A stretch of 64,000 nt of DNA from a virus, in IMG/VR virus record IMGVR_UViG_3300025701_000006, positions 1 through 64,000 of that record. One strand, 5' to 3'. Position 1 is the first letter of the stretch. Each line of letters begins with the position of its first letter. The notes under the pieces were generated by a model. That model saw nothing but the letters and a program-made list of their open reading frames with translations. It ran no database searches and was not told the DNA's origin. Shown piece by piece: positions 33,201 through 41,258 of the stretch. A program made the translations under genes and the position numbers.

Positions 33201-36200
33201 ACAGTTATACCTGCTATATCGTTACGAACCTCACTAACAGCTTTGTTGATACGATCTTTTGTAAGAGGAGAAAAAGAAGGCTCTTTACGCTCTGTAGTAG
33301 CCTCAGGAAACCCTTTTACTGCTCCTTCGTACTTTTCTACAAAAGCAGTTACTTCTTCTGTAAGAGCGTTATTAGTAAAGTTACCCTGACGTACCGGTCT
33401 ATCTTTCAGATGAATAAAGAAAGTTTTAGTTTCAATTTCTCTAACTTCTCCATCTTTAAATAACCTAGCTATGTCATTTGAACTAGGGCTAGTACTGTCC
33501 AATATTCCTTGTTCTTGTGCTATTAATACTGCCATGTTGCCAAGGTCAGCAAGTAATGCCTCGTACTCTGCTGAAGATGTAGTGCTGTTTTTCTTTTTAG
33601 ACAGACCAAGTTGCTTTAAGGTAGCTTTGCCCAAAGAGTTAGCTACAGTTTTAAGAAGTGCTCCGTTATCCCTAGCAAAATCACGCATTTCTTTAGTTAC
33701 TTCATGTGGCTGGAGGCCTAGCATGGTAGCTATATCTTCGTCAGACTTATAACCTCTAGACACCTTTGCTTTATCATTAGCAGCCATTTCGCCTATAGCT
33801 AGGTACATAGCAGCTAAAACTTCTTTGTTAGGTTTGCCTTTGTTGTTAAACACTAAACCTCTAGCAGGGGAGTTATGCAAAAACAAGTTACCAGGTAAGA
33901 ATTTACCATTTACTCTTATATCAGTTTGGTCTGATAGCTCTGCTTCACTAACTTTTGCTAAACTTTTATCTGCTGCAGTTACAAATTTATTTGCTGCTGT
34001 TTTTATGGCGTAAGGTAAGTTATCAAAAGATAGAGAATTAAGCACAGTAGTTTTGTCTGCTTTTACAAGCTTACCTGCATCCTGAACTACTTTTCTTGTA
34101 CCTAAGAATATATGTTCATTACCGTAGAATATAGTACCTCTACCTTTATTAGCGGCTTCATATCCTTCTATTGCTTTATCAGACAAAGGATCCCTAGATA
34201 GTTTTACTACAACTTCACCAGTCTTGGATTTTAAAAATAGTATCTCATACAGATCTTTTTTGTTTTTAGAAAAGGACTTCTCACCTAGTATACTGTTAAT
34301 AACCGATTTACTTGTATTGCCTATACTTTCTAATAACCTACTAACAGCTTTTTCTTTTTTATCAAAAGAAAGGTCTTGATCTATTATACCTTGCCAATCT
34401 TTTAAAGCTTGCTTACCTGCTTTTCCTTTTTCCTCTTGAGCTTCAATGTACTTGGTTACACCGGCCTCTAGCGCTTTATCTTTAAATGCGATTGGGTCTG
34501 GATCTGTAGCTCCAAGAACTGCTTCTGCTTCATTTTTTACATCGTCTATAAAACGACGTTCTAAAAAAGATGTTAGCCTATCACTTTTACTACTAAAGCT
34601 GTTGTCTTTTACTGTATCGAATAAAGTAGAATACTCTTTTTTAGCAGCAGCTTTGGCTTCATCAGTAAGGGCTTCGCCTGTAACAGAGTCGATAGATGTC
34701 TCTATAGATCTATAAAGAGTCACCAATGCCTCTTTGTTATCCTCACGAAACTGCGCAGCAGTATTGCTTTTCTCTAGTTTTTCTTTGTAATTACGTAAAG
34801 CTTTTTTATTATCCGCAGTTTCTTTAATTAAGATATGGCGAGACTTATCTTTTAGAATAGCGTAACCTTTATCCTTTATTTTTTTAAGCAACGCTTCTTT
34901 ACCTAGTGCTACTTCTTTGGTAAGTTTTCCTTGAACTAGGTCAGAGTCTAGTACAATAGTTGCTCCTGCTTCCATAGCAGCCACTAAGGAAGCTTCACCT
35001 TCTACACCTAAGTCAGGAACTTTAAAACCTTTTTTAATACTTTTAGTACCTACACTATTTATAAGTACTACGTCATCAGCAGAAAACTCTTCATTATTTA
35101 TTAAAAAACTATTAGATTTATAATAGTCACCTTTAAGAGCCCATTTAGCTGTAGTATCTTTTCCTAATATTACTTTGTTTACTTCAGATACTTTTTTGTT
35201 TAGGTCATTAAGAACTTTACTAACGCTACTTAAGTAACTGGTGTCTGCTTTACGTGCAGTTTTACTGCGTCCTTCTTTTACAGGTATAGTAATACTTCCA
35301 GACATAACAGAAATATCATCAGTTTTAAAACTAGCATTGCTGCTGATAGTCTGCATTTCTCTTTTTATATCTTTTAAGTATACAGATTTCCTAGCTATTA
35401 AATCTTTAGCACCCTTAATGTTAGGTACCATTTTACCGTTTTTAAACTCGACAGTAATTAGATAAGGGTCATCATACTTTTTAGTCTTATTATTGTACTT
35501 GTTGTACTCAGTTTTGACATATTGGGTTTTTTTAGACGTTAACGGTTTTTTATTTAAATCTGCTGCTACCCTTTTAGCTTCTTCTATACCTCTATTTAAA
35601 GATGTAACTGAAGCGCTAACAGAACTATTAATCCTAGATAAAGCTACCATTTCACTGTTTATAGCTTTTTTGTTGGGATTAGAGCTTTCTAGTAGCCCTT
35701 TAAGCCTAGATATCCTAGCTGCGTAGCCAGTACTTCCTTTAGTAGCTTCATCTTCGACCGTAGTATAACTTTTTACTAAACTGTCATAACGCTCTACACT
35801 TACATTGTTACGGGTAGCGAAGCTTTTCATTGTAGTAGTAAATGCTTCATCGTAAGACCTGCCACTACCTAGTAGTGTATTAACTATGCGCTCCGCGTCT
35901 ACACTACGAGTGTAATCTGTGTATTCCTTTTGCTCTTCATCAAGGTTAGGAGCTGACCCTAATACATTTCCACTTGTAGTAGTGCTATTTTCTACCGCAG
36001 TAAAATTCTCTATACTATTATTTCTAACAAAATCTTGAATAACATCATAAGTCTCTTCTAATGTCTGACTTGTTTTTCCGGTAAGTGCAGACTCTAAAGC
36101 AACTAATTCAGGAGCAACCGAATTTGGCTCTATAGAACTATTGCTGTAACTTCCTGATTTAAACGTTGATACTATGCTATCAAAAGCTTTTTCTGCGGTA

Positions 36201-38554
36201 ACATCATTACCGTCACCTAACACTTTTCCTAAATCTGTAATTGCGCTTTTAACGTTAGCAGGGACAGAATTAATAGTGTCTGCTTTAGTCTTTTCTTCTA
36301 GAGACTGTCGTATCGACTTACGAACTATTTTACCTGTAAGTTGGGTATTTTTGTTTTCACGAACAAACTGTTCAAGTCCGTCTAAAATTCTGTTGTATAC
36401 AGCTTCTCCAGCCTCTTTTTGTTCTTTAGGTGAAGAGTCAATAACGTATTTAGTAGCGTTAATTTCATCTATATCATCTAGTAAAGCACCTACATTGTTT
36501 GCGGTAACCCCTTCTTTAGCAGTAGTATTTGCCACTCTAGTTAATAAAGCTTTGTAAGCATTTTTGTCTGATACTATAGTATCTTCTGATAACGTTTCGT
36601 TAACGTCAGTATTAGGCAGTGTGCCTGGTACATTACCTTTAGCGGTGTTGCCAGTAATAGGCTGATTACCTTGCCCAAACATACCAAACCCAGTACGTAA
36701 AGAACCTACAGCCTCAAACTGCCCAGCACCACCTGCACCTAGTAAAGCAGCAATACCTGCTTCTGTTGTGTTTCTCTCATCTGTAATAAAGTCAGTAAAC
36801 GTTTCAACATCTTTAAATAGTTCTGTACCAAACCTAGTGTTAAATAGCTCCATCATTGTTTGTGAGTATTCTTGAGCAGCTTCTACTGTGGCTAATGCAC
36901 CTGACTTAATTACTCCTTTACCCATCATAAGAGTAGCATTTGCAAATTGTTTATTGGTTAGGTCTTTTATAGCAGGGGCTATAGAGGTAAGGATCCCTGG
37001 ATTCTTTATTATATTTATATTAACAAATTTATCTAGGTTCTGATTAAGCAGTTGTACACCTAAACTTCTTGCAAAGTAACTAGCTTTATCCTCACTATTT
37101 AATTCATTCCCATTATTATTCTTTACAAACTGTTCGTACTGATTGTTTACGTTACCTATAGCTGCTGTTAATTGTCCAGACTGGCTTACTAAAAGACTTT
37201 TAGCTCCATCTGTACTAGCCAGAGCTTTTAATTTTTCTGCTCTGCCTTGTCCCTTGGTGATTTTATTAGTATTTACAGCTTCTTCAATACTTTTAACAGT
37301 TTTACTATATTTTGTACCTGCACCTAGCAGGTTTAAAAACTTACCTGGACTAATCCAAGCTAAAAGAGCACCTAGGCTAGTCCCAAGCAATTCTGGGGTA
37401 GTGTAAATTTCTCCTAGTGCGCTAAACGCAGCACCTACTTTGTCTATCGTAGATGCTTCTTTATCTACCAATACGTCGTAGTAACCACCAACACTTTCGA
37501 CGGTTTCTTGTAGATTTTTTGGGTCATAACCAAAGAAACTGTTTACAGCAGAAGCTTTACTTTCTTGGTCACCAAGGTCATAAAGCCCTGTAAAGTCACC
37601 TAAAGCATCTAAAGGATTTACCGCTAGTTCAGACACAAAAGTAGCGCCAAAGCCTGAAAAAGCATTGCCAACTCTGTTTATGGCCTCTACAACCTTGTTT
37701 GTTTCCATAGTAGGTTCATAGTAACTAGGTTGCTTAAGGTCTGAAGCGTCTGTACTTTCTACAGGTTCAGCACCTCCTCCTTTAACTATTGCCATAGCTT
37801 TATTAAAACCAGCAATGACTTTTTCTTTATCTACTTTTTCAATATCATACGACTGGTTAGCCAAAGATTCTCTATTTATGTAGTACTCACTAGAGCCACT
37901 ACCAAACAGTGCATCTTTTTCTTCTTTGGTTATTGTACGAATACCTTGAGGAGAGTTATAATCGTATAGACCATCTTTTCTGCCTCTAATAACTCTGTTA
38001 TTAAAGTTATTTAAATTTGTGTGGTTTAAGCTTTCAAAAGCCTGTGCGGCGTATTTTTGAAGGTTGTCATCATACCTTTTATCATTTACATCAACACCAG
38101 CGGTACCTGAGCTCCACCCTTGTTCTTTTCCTGCTCTGATTAAGCCTTCTTCTTCCGCTTTCCCAGGAATGTAACGATAGTCAGATGAATTAAACCTGCC
38201 AGAAGATAAGCCAAGCTTTACAGGATCGTAGTTTTCTGGAGTAAAAGCCTGCGCAGGATCTATTGCTTTGCCTTCTTCTTTTACACCGTACATATAAGAT
38301 CTACGGTCATTTCGACTAGAGTCTGGTAAAGAATACCCTTCCCTAACTAAGTCATTTAAAAACCCCATTTCATCTTTAGACCAGTCTTCAGAAATACCCC
38401 AAATCTTGTTCCCATTATTTTCTATGTACCCATCACCTAGGTCCGTGTAAGTACTAGAATCAAGAGACTCAGAGGCATAACTACGCTCTGATAGATTTGC
38501 AATTTTTTCTTCTTTGCTCTTAGAAATACGGGAGAGTTTATCGGTAAATGACAT
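30266..38554 (-). CDS. Virion RNA polymerase (N4 vRNAP-like, 2762 aa)
   Basis: N4-like phages package a single-subunit T7-type RNA polymerase that enters with the DNA and transcribes early genes. The core motifs lie near the C-terminus here. The D-x-x-G-R region is SNNRFMLDSNT (Arg ~1889), motif A is LEFDSLTSGF (Asp ~2065), motif B is RALFKDPFMIFNY (Arg ~2203, Lys ~2207, Tyr ~2215), and motif C is PFHAIDGAEI (Asp ~2467). The R-x3-K-x7-Y spacing equals that of N4 (R666, K670, Y678), and the motif distances are similar. The first ~1700 residues have no domain I can name. I chose the ATG at 38554, preceded by AAGGA, over an ATG at 38596. About 300 residues follow motif C, far fewer than in N4. 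Confidence 0.83.
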   Translation of the reverse strand: MSFTDKLSRISKSKEEKIANLSERSYASESLDSSTYTDLGDGYIENNGNKIWGISEDWSKDEMGFLNDLVREGYSLPDSSRNDRRSYMYGVKEEGKAIDPAQAFTPENYDPVKLGLSSGRFNSSDYRYIPGKAEEEGLIRAGKEQGWSSGTAGVDVNDKRYDDNLQKYAAQAFESLNHTNLNNFNNRVIRGRKDGLYDYNSPQGIRTITKEEKDALFGSGSSEYYINRESLANQSYDIEKVDKEKVIAGFNKAMAIVKGGGAEPVESTDASDLKQPSYYEPTMETNKVVEAINRVGNAFSGFGATFVSELAVNPLDALGDFTGLYDLGDQESKASAVNSFFGYDPKNLQETVESVGGYYDVLVDKEASTIDKVGAAFSALGEIYTTPELLGTSLGALLAWISPGKFLNLLGAGTKYSKTVKSIEEAVNTNKITKGQGRAEKLKALASTDGAKSLLVSQSGQLTAAIGNVNNQYEQFVKNNNGNELNSEDKASYFARSLGVQLLNQNLDKFVNINIIKNPGILTSIAPAIKDLTNKQFANATLMMGKGVIKSGALATVEAAQEYSQTMMELFNTRFGTELFKDVETFTDFITDERNTTEAGIAALLGAGGAGQFEAVGSLRTGFGMFGQGNQPITGNTAKGNVPGTLPNTDVNETLSEDTIVSDKNAYKALLTRVANTTAKEGVTANNVGALLDDIDEINATKYVIDSSPKEQKEAGEAVYNRILDGLEQFVRENKNTQLTGKIVRKSIRQSLEEKTKADTINSVPANVKSAITDLGKVLGDGNDVTAEKAFDSIVSTFKSGSYSNSSIEPNSVAPELVALESALTGKTSQTLEETYDVIQDFVRNNSIENFTAVENSTTTSGNVLGSAPNLDEEQKEYTDYTRSVDAERIVNTLLGSGRSYDEAFTTTMKSFATRNNVSVERYDSLVKSYTTVEDEATKGSTGYAARISRLKGLLESSNPNKKAINSEMVALSRINSSVSASVTSLNRGIEEAKRVAADLNKKPLTSKKTQYVKTEYNKYNNKTKKYDDPYLITVEFKNGKMVPNIKGAKDLIARKSVYLKDIKREMQTISSNASFKTDDISVMSGSITIPVKEGRSKTARKADTSYLSSVSKVLNDLNKKVSEVNKVILGKDTTAKWALKGDYYKSNSFLINNEEFSADDVVLINSVGTKSIKKGFKVPDLGVEGEASLVAAMEAGATIVLDSDLVQGKLTKEVALGKEALLKKIKDKGYAILKDKSRHILIKETADNKKALRNYKEKLEKSNTAAQFREDNKEALVTLYRSIETSIDSVTGEALTDEAKAAAKKEYSTLFDTVKDNSFSSKSDRLTSFLERRFIDDVKNEAEAVLGATDPDPIAFKDKALEAGVTKYIEAQEEKGKAGKQALKDWQGIIDQDLSFDKKEKAVSRLLESIGNTSKSVINSILGEKSFSKNKKDLYEILFLKSKTGEVVVKLSRDPLSDKAIEGYEAANKGRGTIFYGNEHIFLGTRKVVQDAGKLVKADKTTVLNSLSFDNLPYAIKTAANKFVTAADKSLAKVSEAELSDQTDIRVNGKFLPGNLFLHNSPARGLVFNNKGKPNKEVLAAMYLAIGEMAANDKAKVSRGYKSDEDIATMLGLQPHEVTKEMRDFARDNGALLKTVANSLGKATLKQLGLSKKKNSTTSSAEYEALLADLGNMAVLIAQEQGILDSTSPSSNDIARLFKDGEVREIETKTFFIHLKDRPVRQGNFTNNALTEEVTAFVEKYEGAVKGFPEATTERKEPSFSPLTKDRINKAVSEVRNDIAGITVPEEAKETMKLAMETEYGIDVNLVDEFLEAVDADESNIKTLLGFIDLTSDKFDSLFYDEKEVQEAKNRDIEKSIDELRLLREKMDRVGNLDPSMHYPYFYASNNRFMLDSNTTQPQTDKLHRFFIVPKLHRLTYDVNTNTEGGLEFNVEGVSDPLDADQSFTVRLALGQALGKGVDKMDVKDIIDYGNAVLSMNKAEIAEAKKSIMSTGKFTIETLNTEVTGDANTDSSSDADPADMKGIEYELEAEHLSHALQALDFLEKVQDALTGNGKVTSALSLEFDSLTSGFANKIQQMPILDDMHSHFARVGIITKSYQDVLLQSSFKGDGIPFDPSQGMSAADILAAGKKGEIGFLDSYENMATDTITLVNEEVTSGSTSLTVSRGEGRSGSKVFEAIKQLLPGGETIGSSGVASSIDKKLRALFKDPFMIFNYSASVGRIVKNLSISVAKDIAKGIATSDFENDLTAKETAEKLLAAGGEFLYPKSDKKIKNILELQQALKDFRLKDIKLKVPLVISQTRKGTNTARNLEQLLEFTVSATYGEAVKTVFETNFKPFIKVQNAINDGFKVAFRIFDKKRVDKLKDIQKRNPNNVVTLEDHAKVLEELWDDFPYLVGPLTGAKEKKAVIAVVTTSTRSPNEIELSRKKPQTMLGEGKNTKTRTVTPLVRYLEEAISSGSVLPFHAIDGAEISLMMNDLQLRALTLIHDAIIAPLNQSDNAGFAYQKGMETINSEGNPSDINSKKNYVLAEALQEFANRLEKTISSTTFSKDFEKVTALGLKAADPKVKEAFPALAKSVLGNLKTEISGIKKARELWYGENGLMEGAYYGNLVGTPGAVYQKGMTSADLSYKNALKNMYKAVKLDVPVDRSAEKAAELKKVFEAAPRALLKELNKRLGVDNVNADNVIEDIIQNPEKADKLIAYYNNRKTKITNKTVVEAINKVIDGLSMVKSSVQSKIVDELSSVSDVDSLVSALEKIEGCK

Positions 38555-38584
38555 TAAAAAATCCTTAGTAGGTAATCTACAGGT

Positions 38585-38590
38585 ATTATA
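38585..38590 (-). promoter_or_regulatory. Possible -10 element for the RNA polymerase gene
   Basis: The minus strand reads TATAAT immediately downstream of the terminator T tract and 30 bases before the gene start. A -35 hexamer is not evident because its position lies within the terminator stem. It fits late promoters that depend on an activator. Confidence 0.4.
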
Positions 38591-38591
38591 A

Positions 38592-38631
38592 CACAAAAAC
38601 CCCCTAGTTCCATATAGAGACTAAGGGGTTT
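38592..38631 (-). terminator. Rho-independent terminator before the RNA polymerase gene
   Basis: On the minus strand AAACCCCTTAGT and ACTAGGGGGTTT form a 12-bp stem with one G-T pair around an 11-base loop, followed by TTTTTGTG. It ends the virion-protein transcript arriving from 38650 and would lower expression of the giant polymerase, which is needed in only a few copies per virion. Confidence 0.9.
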
Positions 38632-38649
38632 AGCAAACAGCAAATTTAG

Positions 38650-40713
38650 TTACCTAATATTACCGGACGCTAAAGACTGTGCACGAGTAGGAGGACCAAC
38701 AATAGGACTAGCATTAGAAGTCCTACGGACTAGTGCAGGTATCTCAAAAGTGGCCTCTTGCTGACGGGCTGTTCTAGCCGCTGCTTGTGCCGGAGTAGGA
38801 GGTCCGTAAGTATTACCCCCCTTAGCCCCTGTTCTATTAAACGCTCTATTACGACTAGCAGTATTTAGTTTAGCCCGTAACCCACCAATAAAACTACTAA
38901 TAGCCGCAGGATTTTTAAAACCGTTATAAAGGCCCATAAAACCGTTAAATGCTTTACGACCCCCATATACGTTCATAATGGGAGTACTCAGAACTAATGC
39001 TTGTTCCTCTTCTGTAGGAAGTGTAAGTTCATATCTACTTCCATCAGCGAAAACAGGATCAATATTACCTGATTGTACATCAGCTACTATTTTTTCAATT
39101 CTGTCTTTAGTTAATGGCTGTTCAGTACCATATGTCATGTTTAAAGCATCTATATTTTCTTTAACTGATAAATCTGTACTTCCGGCAACATTGGCAAACT
39201 CGTATAGATTAGCTAAAGCGTCTCTATCAGAATTAGGTCTGATGCTTAAATCACTTAAAGTTGTAAGATTATTAGGTTTTGTCGGTTTTACGTTTGAAAG
39301 TATCTGTTTAAGCTCTAAAGCGTTAACTACAGCAGTATCAGGATTTTTTCCTTGTTGTACTGCTTCTTGGCGTGTTTTAGTGATTTCCGCTGGAGTAAGA
39401 ACTGCCTCCCTGTTTTTAGGAGTAGGTAAAGAAGCATCCACAGTAGATGAACCACTATCAGTAGATTCTGAAGTTGTAGGCACTCTTATAGGAAATCCTA
39501 GTGCTTGAGGCATTAAGTCTCTTAAACCACCAGTAAACGCAGCCCTATTAGTGTTTACGTAATCAGGTGCAGCTACTACCTCAGGCATAAAACTATCAAC
39601 AAGCTCTTCACGAGTAAGCTCACCGTTTGAATTTTCTAGTTTTTGTATGCCTTTAGCAAAAGATGTAAAAGCATCCGAGCTGCCTTTCGGACTCTTAAAA
39701 AAGCCTACTGAAACAAAGTCTTTTAAAGAATTTTTTGCAATAGATGGGTTTACGCCTGCGTTTACAGCGTCTTTATACATGTTTAAAAGTGTAATATCAT
39801 CAAGAGGACCTGCATCAATTTCTTCTGCAATGTAATTACTTACATCTAGTTCACTTGTTTTTTTATCTCCAAATTTATTTTCTTTTGATTTATTAGCATT
39901 CCATACTTTAAAAGATATATCTGCAAGCTTATTAGCTTGCGTTTGTTGAGCCTTTTGCGCAGCAACAGCTAGTTTTGTCAAATTTGCCGTACTTTCATAC
40001 CCCATAGACAATTTATCAGCAGTAGTACTGGCTACTTGAGGAGATACCCCTTTAGAAAGTAAATCGTTATAGATTCTAATATTTTCATTTTCACGATACA
40101 CAGGCTTATTTGATACTACGTAGTTATCAAACTCTTTATTAAAATTAGCTAGTTGCTCATTAAAACTGGTATAGTCTTCTTTTGATATTTCACCGTTTTT
40201 GTAGTAATCCTGAATAGCTGCTAACGGATCTTCAGGCAAGTCTGCTTGAGTAGGAGAAAAATCTTCTCCATCATCTCCAAACATGCCGCGTATTGCCTTT
40301 AATTCATTACTATTGTTAATCTGATTAATAAAGAAGTTGTTTGCAAGAGTTTTTGCACCTTCAGCTCTACCTTGTTCAAGAATAGTTTTAAGCTCAATGT
40401 CATTATCTATTGCTGCATTTGCCGCACTTTTTCTGTCAAACATGCTCAGGTTACTAAGTGCTGCTCTTTCTGCTTGTTCTCCAGCTAGTTTAGCATTGTA
40501 CATGTCAGTTTGTCGCTTATCTAAACGCTTTTGTCTAGCTATTTCATCATTATACCTAGTAGTTTGACGCTGTTCTAAAAGGTTTTGACGGCTAAGTTGG
40601 TCTTGATACCGTTTTTCGTCAGCTTCTCTGTCTTTTCTTTGGTTGCCTTGCTTCCTATAACCACTAGCTATATCACTAAGAAGGCGACTGGTCGATTCAA
40701 AAGGGTCTATCAT
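38650..40713 (-). CDS. Virion protein, N4 gp51-like by position (687 aa)
   Basis: The N-terminal ~100 residues are highly charged coiled coil (repeated Q/R/K-rich heptads such as LLEQRQTTRYNDEIARQKR). The rest is helical with Ser/Asn-rich linkers and a Pro-rich end. There is no enzyme motif. It lies just upstream of the RNA polymerase gene, as N4 gp51 does, with a similar size. N4 gp51 is a minor virion protein thought to be injected with the polymerase. Equivalence is inferred from order and size only. Confidence 0.6.
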   Translation of the reverse strand: MIDPFESTSRLLSDIASGYRKQGNQRKDREADEKRYQDQLSRQNLLEQRQTTRYNDEIARQKRLDKRQTDMYNAKLAGEQAERAALSNLSMFDRKSAANAAIDNDIELKTILEQGRAEGAKTLANNFFINQINNSNELKAIRGMFGDDGEDFSPTQADLPEDPLAAIQDYYKNGEISKEDYTSFNEQLANFNKEFDNYVVSNKPVYRENENIRIYNDLLSKGVSPQVASTTADKLSMGYESTANLTKLAVAAQKAQQTQANKLADISFKVWNANKSKENKFGDKKTSELDVSNYIAEEIDAGPLDDITLLNMYKDAVNAGVNPSIAKNSLKDFVSVGFFKSPKGSSDAFTSFAKGIQKLENSNGELTREELVDSFMPEVVAAPDYVNTNRAAFTGGLRDLMPQALGFPIRVPTTSESTDSGSSTVDASLPTPKNREAVLTPAEITKTRQEAVQQGKNPDTAVVNALELKQILSNVKPTKPNNLTTLSDLSIRPNSDRDALANLYEFANVAGSTDLSVKENIDALNMTYGTEQPLTKDRIEKIVADVQSGNIDPVFADGSRYELTLPTEEEQALVLSTPIMNVYGGRKAFNGFMGLYNGFKNPAAISSFIGGLRAKLNTASRNRAFNRTGAKGGNTYGPPTPAQAAARTARQQEATFEIPALVRRTSNASPIVGPPTRAQSLASGNIR

Positions 40714-40751
40714 AAAAATACCTTAATAGTTAATAACTAATAAATTGCGCT

Positions 40752-41192
40752 TTAAATGTTACGTGGTTTGTTTAGGTTAGCTCTTTTGTCAGAGAGAAAC
40801 TTACGATTGTCTTGAGCATTAGCTAAATTAACTTTCCCTAAGGCTAGTTGTTGTTCCATAGCTTTTTTCCTATCACCGTACCCAAGAAGGTTAAGGGCTA
40901 AACCACCAATAGTCGCCATGTTGCTGATAGCAAACTCGTCTTTAAGCAAATTACCAAAATAGCTATCTTCACCTGGAGGAGCAATTTCCGTACCACCCGT
41001 AATTCTTTTTGTATTAGGATCTACTTTCAGGCCATCCAAAGCGTATGTTTTTCCTCCCATCCCCTCTAAAAGACTATTATCACCATAAGTTACCGCTTGT
41101 GCAGGTGTTACGGTACTGGGCTGATAGTTCATACCTTGCGTAAATGCACTAACCCCAACTGGTTTAGTAAAAAAATCATATTCGTCGTTCAT
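40752..41192 (-). CDS. Small virion protein, N4 gp52-like by position (146 aa)
   Basis: A small protein with an amphipathic, Gly/Leu-rich stretch (ATIGGLALNLLGYG) before a basic helix (DRKKAMEQQLALGK). N4 has a 15-kDa virion protein (gp52) at the same place in the order, which is the basis for the call. GGAAATAAA precedes the ATG. Confidence 0.5.
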   Translation of the reverse strand: MNDEYDFFTKPVGVSAFTQGMNYQPSTVTPAQAVTYGDNSLLEGMGGKTYALDGLKVDPNTKRITGGTEIAPPGEDSYFGNLLKDEFAISNMATIGGLALNLLGYGDRKKAMEQQLALGKVNLANAQDNRKFLSDKRANLNKPRNI

Positions 41193-41229
41193 TTTATTTC
41201 CATTATTATAATACTATCAATTATGTTAC

Positions 41230-41258
41230 ATTATACTATATTATGAATATACCCGCAA
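41230..41258 (-). promoter_or_regulatory. Sigma70-like promoter before the 146-aa gene
   Basis: On the minus strand TTGCGG (41258-41253) and TATAAT (41235-41230) are separated by 17 bases. The -10 is perfect and the -35 matches only its first three bases, like the promoter at 60303. Confidence 0.5.

Noticed and set aside
31467-37406. Many plus-strand open frames inside the RNA polymerase gene
   Set aside because: Shadows of a long uninterrupted minus-strand coding region that carries real polymerase motifs; they lack ribosome sites and protein-like composition.
38230-38554. Thermonuclease-like domain at the RNA polymerase N-terminus
   Set aside because: LGDGYIENNGNKIWGI vaguely recalls an SNase start, but the catalytic Arg and Glu pattern could not be traced.
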